This document shows, one piece after another, positions 10,392 to 18,697 of a stretch of DNA of 35,462 bases. The DNA lies in the NCBI GenBank assembly GCA_015272165.1, contig JACYMF010000032.1:1-35462 (forward strand). Reading direction: 5' to 3'. The position numbers and the translations under genes are program-made. How positions within the stretch are numbered: position 1 is the stretch's first letter; the number at the start of each line of letters is the position of its first letter. This DNA comes from Cyanobacterium sp. T60_A2020_053 (lineage in GTDB: Bacteria; Cyanobacteriota; Cyanobacteriia; Cyanobacteriales; Cyanobacteriaceae). The notes below the pieces were generated by a model. It was not told the origin of the DNA. It was given only the letters and a program-made list of their open reading frames with translations, and made no database searches.

Positions 10392-10760
10392 TTAAGGATT
10401 AGTAAAAAAAACAAATTTACCGATAAAAGTAAGCAAACCCGTTACCAACACTCCCACCACACCCAAAAAACCGATAGTCAAAGTATTTAAACGACTATTT
10501 ACCTCATCAAAACGTTTATCTACACTATCAAAACGTTTATCTACACTATCAAAACGTTTATCTACACTGTCAAAACGTTTGAGAATTTGTTGATTTTCAG
10601 TTTTTAATTTCTCCACATCAATTTTGGTGTCAGTTAGTTTGGCATCCAAATTGGCAATTTTTTGGTCTAGCTTATCAATTTTCCCATCCAGCTTATCAAT
10701 TTTGCTGTCTAACTTATTGAGGACATCAACTAGACTCATTTCTATGGTGGTTTGTGTCAT
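10392..10760 (-). CDS. Coiled-coil membrane-anchored protein with tandem heptad repeats
   Basis: A 122-residue protein of unknown function. Residues about 8-95 are predicted coiled coil, first with KLDxKIDKLDxKI repeats, then with a seven-residue unit (K/D)RFDSVD repeated about four times at about 61-86. The C-terminal 25 residues form one hydrophobic helix (LGVVGVLVTGLLTFIGKFVF). Such small proteins are often annotated as DUF1640-like or Bdr-like. The coiled coil followed by a tail anchor suggests an oligomeric peripheral scaffold, but this is only inference from composition. The repeat is nearly exact at DNA level, so its length may vary between strains. Confidence 0.7.
   Translation of the reverse strand: MTQTTIEMSLVDVLNKLDSKIDKLDGKIDKLDQKIANLDAKLTDTKIDVEKLKTENQQILKRFDSVDKRFDSVDKRFDSVDKRFDEVNSRLNTLTIGFLGVVGVLVTGLLTFIGKFVFFTNP
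10508..10579. repeat. 21-bp in-frame tandem repeat
   Basis: The 21-bp unit CAAAACGTTTATCTACACTA plus T repeats about three and a half times with one substitution (ACTGT for ACTAT). Because 21 is a multiple of three, the copies add exactly one heptad (KRFDSVD on the minus strand) each, so slippage would change coiled-coil length without breaking the gene. Confidence 0.85.
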
Positions 10761-10857
10761 CAGATTATTACCATCAACAATGTTAATAGGTTATTTGTAT
10801 TCATCCTATCGTATTTGACGTAAGATTCATTTAACCAACATTATTTCTTAATTCTCA

Positions 10858-10880
10858 ACAAAGGGTTTAAACCCCTTGAT
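10858..10880. repeat. Palindromic hairpin AAAGGGTTTAAACCCCTT
   Basis: An imperfect palindrome around TTTAAA, in the 226-bp gap before pilM. It matches the perfect version downstream of htpG at 23417-23440, so this is a dispersed hairpin. It lies between divergent genes and so is not positioned as a terminator. Confidence 0.6.
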
Positions 10881-10986
10881 TCCTAAAAAGAAAAAAATAA
10901 ATTTAATTATTAAAAACTTAGGATAAAATGAGTTTGTAAAAAATAATCCTCTCATCCGTAATAATACGCAAAAGGAAACATTAATT

Positions 10987-12099
10987 ATGTTTGATTTTCT
11001 AAGTAATATACTGGGGGGGCAAAGTAAAGGTGTGGGGATTGAAATTAATCCTGACCGAATTTCTTTAGCCCAATTAAGCAAAAAAGGAACGCAATATAAA
11101 TTAATAAAATATCAATCTTTAGAAGTACCAGAGGGTATCTTTGAAGAAGGACAAATCACTGATTCCACTGCCTTAGCAGAATTAATCGATCAACTATTAA
11201 AAGAAGCTAAAATTAAACCAAAACAAGTGGCAACCGCAGTGCCGATGCGTGAAGCCATTATCAGGATTTTACCTATTCCTGCGGAGTTAAATGATTTGGA
11301 ATTGCAAGATATGGTTTTAAACCATGAAGCCGCCTTATATCTTCCCTACCCCAGAGAAGAAGTAGATTTAGACTATCAAAAATTGGGCTATTTTGTGGAT
11401 GAGGATGGTATCGAAAAGGTGCAAGTTTTATTAGTGGCAACTCGCCGAGAAAACACTGATACTTACCTCGAAACTTTTCAACAAGCTGGTTTAACCGTTA
11501 ATATCTTGGAAATTAATAGTTTTGCTTTAATTCGTACCATTAAAGAACAATTGAAACAGTTTACCGAATCTGAAGCAGTGGTATTGGTGGATATTGAATT
11601 TGATAGTACCGAAATTGCTATTATCGTGGAAGGTGTACCGCAATTTTCTCGTACTATTCCCATTGGTACTTACCAGATGCAAACGGCTTTAGCCCAAGCC
11701 ATGAATTTACCCACCTCGAAAAATACGGAAATTTTACAGGAAATTACCATCCCTAACAATCCAGATCAAACTTCCAGTAGCACCACCAGCAGTCAAACTT
11801 GGATTAATCCGGGTATGGATTCATTATTAAGGGTTTTAGGGGAATTAGTGGATGAGTTGCGCCGCTCGGTTAATTTTTATCTTAATCAAAGTGGTGATAA
11901 GGAAGTAGTACAAATACTCTTAGCTGGACCGGGATCGGGCTTGGCACAAATCGACGAATTTTTTACCAAAAAATTAAGTCTTCCTGCCACACAAATTGAT
12001 CCCGTTGCCTCATTGGGCATTACAATGAAAGATGATTTAACGGGTATGGAACGGGCTGGACTCGGAACTGTACTTGGTTTAGGTATGAGGATGAGCTAG
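10987..12099 (+). CDS. pilM: Type IV pilus assembly protein PilM
   Basis: PilM is a cytosolic actin-fold ATP-binding protein that binds the N-terminal peptide of PilN and links the membrane alignment complex to the motor side of the type IV pilus. The sequence opens with GVGIEINPDRISLAQLSKKG, the first phosphate-loop strand of the FtsA/actin fold, has the VATAVPMREAIIRILPIP segment typical of PilM, and carries IEFDSTEIAIIVEGVPQFSRTIPIG and LAGPGSGL for the second nucleotide-binding half. Its length of 370 residues is normal. AAAGGAAA precedes the ATG at 10987. It is the first gene of pilMNOQ, two bases ahead of pilN, and ends in TAG. Confidence 0.95.
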   Translation: MFDFLSNILGGQSKGVGIEINPDRISLAQLSKKGTQYKLIKYQSLEVPEGIFEEGQITDSTALAELIDQLLKEAKIKPKQVATAVPMREAIIRILPIPAELNDLELQDMVLNHEAALYLPYPREEVDLDYQKLGYFVDEDGIEKVQVLLVATRRENTDTYLETFQQAGLTVNILEINSFALIRTIKEQLKQFTESEAVVLVDIEFDSTEIAIIVEGVPQFSRTIPIGTYQMQTALAQAMNLPTSKNTEILQEITIPNNPDQTSSSTTSSQTWINPGMDSLLRVLGELVDELRRSVNFYLNQSGDKEVVQILLAGPGSGLAQIDEFFTKKLSLPATQIDPVASLGITMKDDLTGMERAGLGTVLGLGMRMS

Positions 12100-12101
12100 T
12101 T

Positions 12102-12938
12102 ATGTACAATATTGATGTTAACTTTCTTAAGGATCGTAAACTAGACGGACAAACTCAAACTACTAAAACTGCTAGTTTTAAGAAAAAAGAAACTCCCTTT
12201 AGTGAGAGAGTACCTTTATTGATCGGTTCTGGGGTAGCCGTGGCTTTCATTGCTATGGTGGGTGGTGGTTTGGTGTTGTTGAACAACCAAAAAACTGGTT
12301 GGGAAGCTGAAATTGCTCAGTTGGACACAGAAATTCAACAGCTACAGGGGCAAAATACACGCATTACTGAAATTGAACAGCAGATTCAAGGGGTTAATCA
12401 ACAAATTAATAGTTTGGTGAGCGTTTTTGATAATATTAAACCTTGGTCAGCTTTATTGGAGGAAATTGCGGCGGTAACTCCTGCCAATGTGCAAATTCAG
12501 TCTCTGACTCAGTCGGGCGCTACGGGGTTAACCATTTCTGGTTTTGCTAATTCTTATGATGATGTCAATGATTTTGTTTTAACCTTAAAAAGTTCCCCGT
12601 TATTAAATGCTGAAGCCACCAGATTAACTTCCACCAGTTTAGGAGCTAATCCAGCTAATGTGATTCGCTCTCGTGCGGAAATTCCCACGGCAGAGGGTGA
12701 ACCAGCGCCCTCCACCGTGGCTGATACTGCACCGGTGGATGAATCAATCAATGTTACTCTCAACGAAGGGGCGACTTTTAACATTACCACGGAGTTAGCG
12801 CCCGTGCCTTCTACGGAAGTGGTTAACTTATTAGCAGAAAGAGGGGCCATTGGTTTGGTAAGTCGCATTAATGCTTTGAATCGGTTAGGGGCGCTGGACC
12901 TAGAACCGATTACCCAAGAAGCACAACCCACAGAATAA
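12102..12938 (+). CDS. pilN: Type IV pilus assembly protein PilN
   Basis: Bitopic inner-membrane protein of the pilus alignment complex. The N-terminus YNIDVNFLKDR is the short cytosolic motif that docks into PilM. One transmembrane helix spans about 38-60, followed by a coiled coil (about 65-100) and a periplasmic ferredoxin-like domain. The start is 2 bases after the pilM stop. The C-terminal extension past about 190 (Pro-, Glu- and Thr-rich, PTAEGEPAPSTV) is long for PilN. The iterated heptamer occurs four times in this gene (near 12517, 12703, 12798 and 12890), each giving Gly-Ala, Ala-Pro or similar small residues. Confidence 0.92.
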   Translation: MYNIDVNFLKDRKLDGQTQTTKTASFKKKETPFSERVPLLIGSGVAVAFIAMVGGGLVLLNNQKTGWEAEIAQLDTEIQQLQGQNTRITEIEQQIQGVNQQINSLVSVFDNIKPWSALLEEIAAVTPANVQIQSLTQSGATGLTISGFANSYDDVNDFVLTLKSSPLLNAEATRLTSTSLGANPANVIRSRAEIPTAEGEPAPSTVADTAPVDESINVTLNEGATFNITTELAPVPSTEVVNLLAERGAIGLVSRINALNRLGALDLEPITQEAQPTE

Positions 12939-12956
12939 TATGGAGGATCAATCATT

Positions 12957-13718
12957 ATGACCACATCTTTTACGACAACGGAAGATTTTGGCAACGAAGC
13001 GGAGAGTTTTGGTGTTGAGTCAGACTATCCTACTGCCTTTGGTGTCTCCTTTACTCCGCAAGTAATTGGTATCACCATTGGGGCTGTAGGGGCGCTAATT
13101 GCTGGTTATTTGGCTTGGAGTCAATTATTACCCGTGCAGACCCAAATTTCTGAATTACAAACTACCAAAGAGGAAAGAGAAGCTCAATTAGCTCAACTTA
13201 AGAGTAGTCAATTTGGAGCGCAAATTCCCGTTAAACAACAGGAATTAGAAAGGGCGCAAACTATGAAAACGGAAGTGGAGAAGTTATTTGCTCAAGATGC
13301 TAGTTTAGAAACTTTTTTGATTGATTTGAATAGTTTTGCTAATTTTGCTGATGTGAAAATGAGTACCTATACTCCTTCTCCTGACAAAACAACGGCTGAT
13401 CCTAGTTTTGGGGGCGCTAGTGATAGTCTATTAGTGCAAACTTTTAATTTTAATCTTGAGGGGAGTTTTCGAGAGTTACAGTTATTTTTACAGGATTTGG
13501 AACGAATACAACCTCTGATGGTGGTACAAAACTTTAATCTCAGTGTCACCACTCCCCAAGTTTATCTAGTGGAAAATCAAGAGGTGATTCCTGTCGGTGA
13601 ACCAACTTTAAGTAGTACCGTTACTGTGGCGGCGGTGTTTGCTAATGCCAGCGCCCCTCCCCCACCAGCCGAAGCTCCGGCGGAAGCGCCTCCGGCGGAA
13701 GAAGCACCACCACAATAA
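12957..13718 (+). CDS. pilO: Type IV pilus assembly protein PilO
   Basis: Partner of PilN: a cytosolic N-terminal segment of about 35 residues, one transmembrane helix at about 36-56, a coiled coil (about 60-105) and a periplasmic ferredoxin-like domain containing LETFLIDLNSFA and SFRELQLFLQDLERI. The C-terminal 25 residues are Pro/Ala/Glu-rich (about 227-253) and probably disordered. GGAGG lies 11 bases before the ATG, 18 bases past the pilN stop. pilP is absent from the cluster, as usual in cyanobacteria. Heptamer copies near 13090, 13412 and 13649 fall in the TM helix, the mid domain and the tail. Confidence 0.9.
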   Translation: MTTSFTTTEDFGNEAESFGVESDYPTAFGVSFTPQVIGITIGAVGALIAGYLAWSQLLPVQTQISELQTTKEEREAQLAQLKSSQFGAQIPVKQQELERAQTMKTEVEKLFAQDASLETFLIDLNSFANFADVKMSTYTPSPDKTTADPSFGGASDSLLVQTFNFNLEGSFRELQLFLQDLERIQPLMVVQNFNLSVTTPQVYLVENQEVIPVGEPTLSSTVTVAAVFANASAPPPPAEAPAEAPPAEEAPPQ

Positions 13719-13777
13719 TTTTATTATTTTTTTACTATTCATTTTCAATTATCAATCGTGTGTAGGAGTTCAAAATC

Positions 13778-15682
13778 ATGAGTTTATTTTCTCGTCAACA
13801 AATCAGATTATTAAGTAGTACAAGTTTATTATTGTTAGGATTACAGTCAGGGGTTGTTGCTTCGGAAGAACAGTTAAAAGTTGGTATCTCTCCTCAAGGT
13901 TTGGATAAGCTCATTTTGGCACAAAATGCTGATGTATTAGTGCCTAATCCTGAAATGTCTATTGATGGTAAACCCGTTCCAAATATTCCCGTACCTCCTA
14001 ATTTTCGTCGTCCAGTTGCCCCTCCTGTGGGAGATATGGCGGTATCTAATCGACAAGGAAATAATCAAGATATAATTTTTCCCAATGACGTGCGAATTGA
14101 TAGAATACTTCTCCTCAACAAGAGATTAGATGAAGTAATGGCAATCTTGGCTCGTGCGGGAAACTTGAATATACTATTTGACTACGGCGTTGTTACCGGC
14201 ACAGCCAGAGAAGTAACAGAGAATAGACAAGAAGATAAAGCCAGAAATGCTCAGTTGGGTGTTACGGCTGACGCGCAAAGAAATGTTAATGTGACAACTA
14301 ATGGCAACAGAGTTAGCCAAAATGCTCAAGGTGATTTAGACGGTAATGTTAACGTATCTACTAATGCCGTAGGAAGACAAAATGAGACTTCTCAGGTACA
14401 GCTAAATGAAAGAGCCATATCTCCCCTAGAGCGACCAATCACATTGGAATTAGAAGATGTTAGCGCTCAAGAGACATTTAATAATCTTTTGAAAATTTAC
14501 CGTTTACAAGCATCTCTAAATAACAATACAATTTTCGTCGGAGCTAATCTATCACCGACACTACAAAATACTGTTAGTAAAAGTATTCGCCTTAATCAAT
14601 ATAGTGTTGCTAACGCTGCACGCTTTTTAAATACCATGGGTGCTTCTGGAACAATCCTCACAGGAGGTACAACTGTCGGTGAGACAGAAATTCCAGAATT
14701 ATCTGTTTTGCAGTTACCTGAACCACAAAATCCTATTGGTATTTTTGTATTGAAAGGTTTAAACCTTTATGCTGATCCCATTCATAATACAATCATTCTT
14801 ATGGGTTCACAGCGTTTAGTGGATCAAGGGGTATCTTATCTAACTCAATTAGATTTACGCCGCCGTCAAGTGGCGGTGAATGTAAGAATTGTAGATATTT
14901 CTTTGGGTAATGACAAAAGTTTTGGTGCTGATTTTTCTTTCGGTGTTGATAATACCTCCATTGATCAAACAGGAGGTTCTTTACTTTTGAATTTTTTGAC
15001 AGGCGCCCAAGGGGCTAATTTAACCAGAGATTTTGCTGCTAGAATACAAACTACCATTGCCACAGGTAACGGTAAAATCTTAACCGATCCTACTTTGATT
15101 GTTCAAGAAGGACAAACGGCACAAATCAAATTAACTCAAGAAGTTTTTGGAGGTTTTCAGCAACAACAAGAAACCGTAGATGGTGTTACTACTATTACCA
15201 GAGAACCAATTATTAAAGATGCAGGGATTACCCTTGATCTGGATGTAAACAAAATTGATGACAATGGTTTTGTTACTGTTAATTTACGTCCGATTATTTC
15301 AGGGATTGCTGGTTCTCAAAATACGGCGGAAGGTCTTATTACTTTAACTCAAGAAAGAAGTTTAGAATCTGGCTTAATTCGTTTAAGAGATGGTCAAACT
15401 CTTGTTTTAAGCGGTATTATTCAAGATACGGATCGAGCTACTGTTAGCAAAGTTCCTATTCTCGGAGATTTACCCCTTTTAGGTTCTTTATTCCGATTTA
15501 CTAATAATGTCAATGAACGTAATGAGGTAATCGTTCTAGTTACTCCCAATATCTTAGATGATTCTGAGACGAATAGTGGTTTTGGTTATAACTACAATCC
15601 TTCTCGACAAACCCAAGAATTTTTACAAGAAAAAGGAGTTAATATTCCGGGTAGTGGCTTTGAAGCTACTCCTCAACAATAA
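13778..15682 (+). CDS. pilQ: Type IV pilus secretin PilQ
   Basis: Outer-membrane secretin through which the pilus passes. A signal peptide is visible (LLSSTSLLLLGLQSGVVASE, about 10-30), followed by a flexible region, a secretin N domain (about 105-290) and the secretin barrel domain (about 360-600) with the family signature VPILGDLPLLGSLFR at about 558-572. At 634 residues it is shorter than many cyanobacterial PilQ proteins, and I see no AMIN domain, which commonly anchors PilQ to peptidoglycan. An Asn/Gln-rich linker (about 148-212) with NVNVTTNG and NVNVSTNA near-repeats interrupts the N domain. AGGAG lies 10 bases before the ATG. Last gene of the cluster. Confidence 0.95.
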   Translation: MSLFSRQQIRLLSSTSLLLLGLQSGVVASEEQLKVGISPQGLDKLILAQNADVLVPNPEMSIDGKPVPNIPVPPNFRRPVAPPVGDMAVSNRQGNNQDIIFPNDVRIDRILLLNKRLDEVMAILARAGNLNILFDYGVVTGTAREVTENRQEDKARNAQLGVTADAQRNVNVTTNGNRVSQNAQGDLDGNVNVSTNAVGRQNETSQVQLNERAISPLERPITLELEDVSAQETFNNLLKIYRLQASLNNNTIFVGANLSPTLQNTVSKSIRLNQYSVANAARFLNTMGASGTILTGGTTVGETEIPELSVLQLPEPQNPIGIFVLKGLNLYADPIHNTIILMGSQRLVDQGVSYLTQLDLRRRQVAVNVRIVDISLGNDKSFGADFSFGVDNTSIDQTGGSLLLNFLTGAQGANLTRDFAARIQTTIATGNGKILTDPTLIVQEGQTAQIKLTQEVFGGFQQQQETVDGVTTITREPIIKDAGITLDLDVNKIDDNGFVTVNLRPIISGIAGSQNTAEGLITLTQERSLESGLIRLRDGQTLVLSGIIQDTDRATVSKVPILGDLPLLGSLFRFTNNVNERNEVIVLVTPNILDDSETNSGFGYNYNPSRQTQEFLQEKGVNIPGSGFEATPQQ

Positions 15683-15727
15683 TCAAAATTATCATCGGTA
15701 AGGGGTTTATGATGTAACACAAGCCTC

Positions 15728-15751
15728 TTCACAAATTGTTAATTTTGTGAA
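15728..15751 (+). terminator. Possible terminator hairpin after pilQ
   Basis: Stem TTCACAAAT pairs with ATTTTGTGAA around a TGTTA loop, 46 bases past the pilQ stop and followed by CTTTTCTGT. The stem is AT-rich and the T-tract is interrupted, so this may be only a weak terminator. Confidence 0.4.
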
Positions 15752-15871
15752 CTTTTCTGTAACAAAATGTTTCGGCAACAAGGTCATGAATTACACGAAA
15801 CCAATGATATTACGTTCAATAAATTGAACTAAGATGGTTTTTAAATAGACATCTCCAATAATAGCTATTTT

Positions 15872-15918
15872 AAGGGCTGAAGCCGTGTAAGGGTTGAATA
15901 ATATTCAACCCCTACGAG
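15872..15918. repeat. GGGTTGAA hairpin repeat (copy A)
   Basis: Contains a perfect 21-nt palindromic hairpin at 15891-15911 with arms GGGTTGAAT and ATTCAACCC, flanked by GGGCTGAAGCC and CCTACGAG. A close copy with the same flanks is at 34196-34247, and a shorter copy with changed arms is at 27257-27277. Multi-copy intergenic hairpin, function unknown. Confidence 0.75.
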
Positions 15919-16066
15919 TCAATAAAAAATAAATTATAACCCTTGTTAAATCAAGGCTTCAAGCATAATAAAACCCATAAAAAGCACCCTCAACTCCTCT
16001 TTTTTCTCTAAAAATCACCTCTTTCCTCTACCCAAATCAAAAATTATTGATACAAATGAGCAATTT

Positions 16067-16177
16067 ATGAAAAATAACTATTTGGCTTAACTCTTTAATT
16101 TATAAACATTTCACCGCGACACCTGACACCCGACACCTGACACCTCCCCTCACCAAAATACTTTTTCAGCAACCCCT
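16067..16177 (-). mobile_element. Partial copy of a MITE-like element (inverted relative to 18698-18807)
   Basis: About 110 bases match the complement of 18698-18807: ATGAAAAATAACTATTTGG at one end, CTTAACTCTTTAATTTATAA, a block of tandem ACACCTG heptamers, then CACCAAAATACTTTTTCAGC and AACCCCT at the other end. The terminal 13-mer TTCAGCAACCCCT is at 16165-16177. The far end of the full element is missing here, so this is a truncated copy. It stands just before the DUF4335 gene and may supply part of its upstream region. Confidence 0.7.
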
Positions 16178-16212
16178 ATATACATTATGACAGTTTCTTG
16201 ATAGTGGAAAAA

Positions 16213-17409
16213 ATGCCCAAAAAATCATTGTGGAAGCGTTACACTCCAGCTAGTTGTACTTTAGAAATTTATCAGACACCGAAAATATTTGAGCTAAATA
16301 AACAGATATTAAGCGCAGAATATGAGTTTAAGATAATTTTTGATGACCCTAAATTTTCAGAACAAAATAGTTTAACAATCGCTGGGATAAATTCATCTTT
16401 AGAACAGTTAATCATTCAATGTAATTCTTATATTGAGCAGTATTTACAAGGAAAATTAAATAATAGCGTAACGGAAAATAATCAATATTTTTCTCTTAAT
16501 CAGGTTAATTTATGGACACATCAATTAACTACTCCAGAGCAAGAAAAAATAATTTTAACTAATACTCAATTATTTGATTTATTTGAGGCTTTAAATAGTT
16601 TTGTTGAAGACAAAAAAGCGATTAACATTACTAAAAAACCTGTTTGGTTAGTGGCTTCTATTTTAGGGGGAATTGTGGCGGTGACGGGCGCTATGTGGTG
16701 GCAACAACAACAAATAATCAATCAGTCTATCAATATAGTAGAAGATGGAGAGGAAGACAATGAACCAAACTCTGCTAATTTACCCGAAGTTTTACCGCCT
16801 ACTTCTATCATTAAGGATAATTTACCACCTTTAACAGCGCCCTCCGCCCCATCCCCAAATCCAGCGCCCTCCCCTCCTCTCGAAGTGCCGACACCCAGCG
16901 CCCCTCAACTAGATATTAATACAGATGAATCATTAAATACCGCCCTAATTATTCCTTCTATCCCTTCCACCTCTTCCACCCCTTCCACCCCTGCCACCCC
17001 TTCTCCCTCTGCCACCTTTTCTACCCTTCCCCCTCTCGGCACTAATAAACCGAATTTAGCCAATCTTCCCCCCCTCGAAAGTTTTAATGTGCTACCAACG
17101 GAAGATGATAACCCCGTGGAAATTTTGCCTTCAGAAAATATTAACCCTCGTGATGAAATCAAAAATTATTTTCAGGAAAGATGGCAACCGCCAAAAAATT
17201 TAACTCAAACTATCACTTATCAATTAGCTGTTAATGGGGAAAAAGGCATCATCGAAAAAGTGACGGCGAAGGGCGCTGGGGCTAGTTTTTTCCTCTCTCA
17301 AACTCCTATTCCTCTTAACCAAGAAGTGATTTTTTCTCCTCAACCAAATACAGCGCCCTTCACCCTAGAATTAATACTTAGCCCTAATGGTGATGTAGTT
17401 ATTTTTTAG
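16213..17409 (+). CDS. DUF4335 domain protein with a transmembrane helix and Pro-rich linker
   Basis: Cyanobacterium-specific DUF4335 family, function unknown. The N-terminal domain (about 1-135) starts with KRYTPASCTLEIYQTP and continues with NSLTIAGINSSLEQLIIQCNSY-like strands; a hydrophobic helix follows at about 146-163 (WLVASILGGIVAVTGAMWW), then a Pro/Ser/Thr-rich linker (about 195-300), then a small C-terminal domain (about 315-398). I take the ATG at 16213; a GTG at 16204 and a TTG at 16198 are in frame upstream but add only residues atypical of the family. Five heptamer copies occur, three within 68 bases of the linker, so part of the proline richness comes from the repeat. It is two genes upstream of folK. 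Confidence 0.75.
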   Translation: MPKKSLWKRYTPASCTLEIYQTPKIFELNKQILSAEYEFKIIFDDPKFSEQNSLTIAGINSSLEQLIIQCNSYIEQYLQGKLNNSVTENNQYFSLNQVNLWTHQLTTPEQEKIILTNTQLFDLFEALNSFVEDKKAINITKKPVWLVASILGGIVAVTGAMWWQQQQIINQSINIVEDGEEDNEPNSANLPEVLPPTSIIKDNLPPLTAPSAPSPNPAPSPPLEVPTPSAPQLDINTDESLNTALIIPSIPSTSSTPSTPATPSPSATFSTLPPLGTNKPNLANLPPLESFNVLPTEDDNPVEILPSENINPRDEIKNYFQERWQPPKNLTQTITYQLAVNGEKGIIEKVTAKGAGASFFLSQTPIPLNQEVIFSPQPNTAPFTLELILSPNGDVVIF

Positions 17410-17462
17410 ATAAAATTGAATGGCTCTTCTACTTTGAATATGATAAATTATGTCTAAGAAAA

Positions 17463-17570
17463 GGTGTCAGGTATCAGGTAGCAGGTATTAGGTTAAATTC
17501 CAACTGACGTTACGCACTCATTTATATGTTAAGTTTTAATAGGTGTCAGGTGTCGGGTGTCAGGCACTTT
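17463..17570. repeat. Tandem TGTCAGG heptamers in two clusters
   Basis: AGGTGTCAGGTATCAGG-type units at about 17463-17493 and again at about 17541-17567, separated by the palindrome-free stretch AACTGACGTTACGCACTC. Same unit family as near 10361, 16113, 17987, 18731 and 31537, and typical of cyanobacterial short tandemly repeated repetitive sequences. Confidence 0.75.
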
Positions 17571-17585
17571 ACCGTTTTAGGTTTA

Positions 17586-17963
17586 ATGAAAATGATTGAA
17601 GTAAAAAGTTATCGAGATTTAGCGGTTTGGCAAAAATCAATGGATTTGGTAGTGAATTGTTATCAATTAACTTCTCAATTTCCCAAAACTGAAATTTATG
17701 GGTTAAGTAGTCAAATACAAAGAGCCTCTGTTTCAATTCCAGCCAATATTGCAGAAGGAAAAGGAAGAAATTATTTGGGTGATTATATTCGTCATCTTTC
17801 CATTGCTAATGGTTCACTCAAAGAACTAGAAACTCATTTGTTGATTGTTGAACGATTAGAATATATTGAATAGGAAGAATTACAAATCCTCTTAAACAAA
17901 TGTGAAGAAATTGGCAGAATGTTACATAGTTTAATCGAAAAACTAAGTCAAAAGAAAAAATAG
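17586..17963 (+). pseudogene. Four-helix-bundle (S23/IVP-like) protein interrupted by one TAG codon
   Basis: From ATG at 17586 (or 17592) the frame reads MIEVKSYRDLAVWQKSMDLV, then RASVSIPANIAEG, the signature of the four-helix-bundle family (TIGR02436/PF05635) related to proteins encoded in rRNA intervening sequences. At 17871-17873 a TAG stops translation after LIVERLEYIE, but the same frame continues for 29 further codons (EELQILLNKCEEIGRML onward) to a TAG at 17961-17963. These are the expected last helix. One substitution (for example CAG or AAG to TAG) explains it. The truncated product would lack helix four. It is a recent pseudogene or a sequencing error. It is surrounded by heptamer repeats and lies inside the MITE-bracketed segment. 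Family function is unknown. Confidence 0.85.
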
Positions 17964-17984
17964 TGAATTTTTTTGATTTTTAAA

Positions 17985-18010
17985 CCTAAAACCTGACACC
18001 TGACACCTTC
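17985..18010. repeat. Tandem ACACCTG heptamers
   Basis: Three ACCTGACACCTGACACC-type units immediately upstream of folK, in the opposite orientation to those at 17463-17567. Same repeat family. Confidence 0.7.
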
Positions 18011-18041
18011 TGCATAATATTATCAAAACCGATTATAAAAT

Positions 18042-18536
18042 ATGAGAGCGACGGGCGCTGAACGAGATTATATTCCCTGTGCCATTGCATTAGGTAGTAA
18101 TTTAGGCAAAAGTATAGAAATTTTAAATCAAGCTGTAAAAATAATTGAATTAACTCCAGAAATTAACTTAATAAATTGTTCACAATGGTATCAAACTAAA
18201 CCCGTAGGACCGCCACAACCGGATTATTTAAACGGTTGTGTTACTATAAATACATCTTTTTCACCACTAGAATTATTAGATTTTTTGCTCAATATTGAAA
18301 CAAAATTTGGTAGAGAAAGGAAAGAAAAATGGGGAGCAAGAACTTTGGATATGGATATAATTTTTTATGGTAATTCAATCATTAATTTACCTCAGTTAAA
18401 GATACCACATCCTTTGATGAGAGAGCGAACTTTTGTGTTAATTCCTTTAGCTGAAATTGCGCCTAATTGGATCGATCCTGTTACTAATTTAACTGTTCAA
18501 GAATTATTAAAAAACATTCTTTTACCTGTAGTGTAG
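18042..18536 (+). CDS. folK: 6-hydroxymethyl-7,8-dihydropterin pyrophosphokinase (HPPK)
   Basis: HPPK transfers pyrophosphate from ATP to 6-hydroxymethyl-dihydropterin in folate synthesis (cytosol). Diagnostic sequences are ALGSNLG at 16-22, WYQTKPVGPPQPDYLN at about 49-64, and the signature RERKEKWGARTLDMDI at 91-106, with Mg-binding aspartates D103 and D105; IPHPLMRERTFVLIPLAEIAP follows. Its 164 residues are a normal single-domain length. The first 12 residues before AIALGSN include ATGA encoded by a heptamer copy at 18053-18059 and are not conserved in the family. No folP or folB is adjacent. Stop is TAG. Confidence 0.95.
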   Translation: MRATGAERDYIPCAIALGSNLGKSIEILNQAVKIIELTPEINLINCSQWYQTKPVGPPQPDYLNGCVTINTSFSPLELLDFLLNIETKFGRERKEKWGARTLDMDIIFYGNSIINLPQLKIPHPLMRERTFVLIPLAEIAPNWIDPVTNLTVQELLKNILLPVV

Positions 18537-18697
18537 AGCCTTTTGATTGTCAATAGAATTATCCCACAATTAGGATTTTTGCACCGTGGAACAGGCATCT
18601 TGCCTGTATGTGTATTAGACTAGCGCCCTTCACCGCCGTGCAATAAATTTCACGGCTACCGTAATGCCGTTTAATAAATTAAACTCTTTCATTAATT

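Larger units (their letters stand above)
15683..16066. other. Gene-free gap downstream of pilQ
   Basis: No reading frame is supported. It holds a hairpin TTCACAAAT-TGTTA-ATTTTGTGAA near 15728-15751, a smaller palindrome GTTCAATAAATTGAAC near 15815-15830 and the GGGTTGAA hairpin repeat listed separately. Any of these could end the pilMNOQ transcript; none has a clear T-run. Confidence 0.5.

Noticed and set aside
10848-11081. Minus-strand 77-residue frame upstream of and overlapping pilM
   Set aside because: Overlaps the pilM start and promoter region on the opposite strand and has no recognisable domain.
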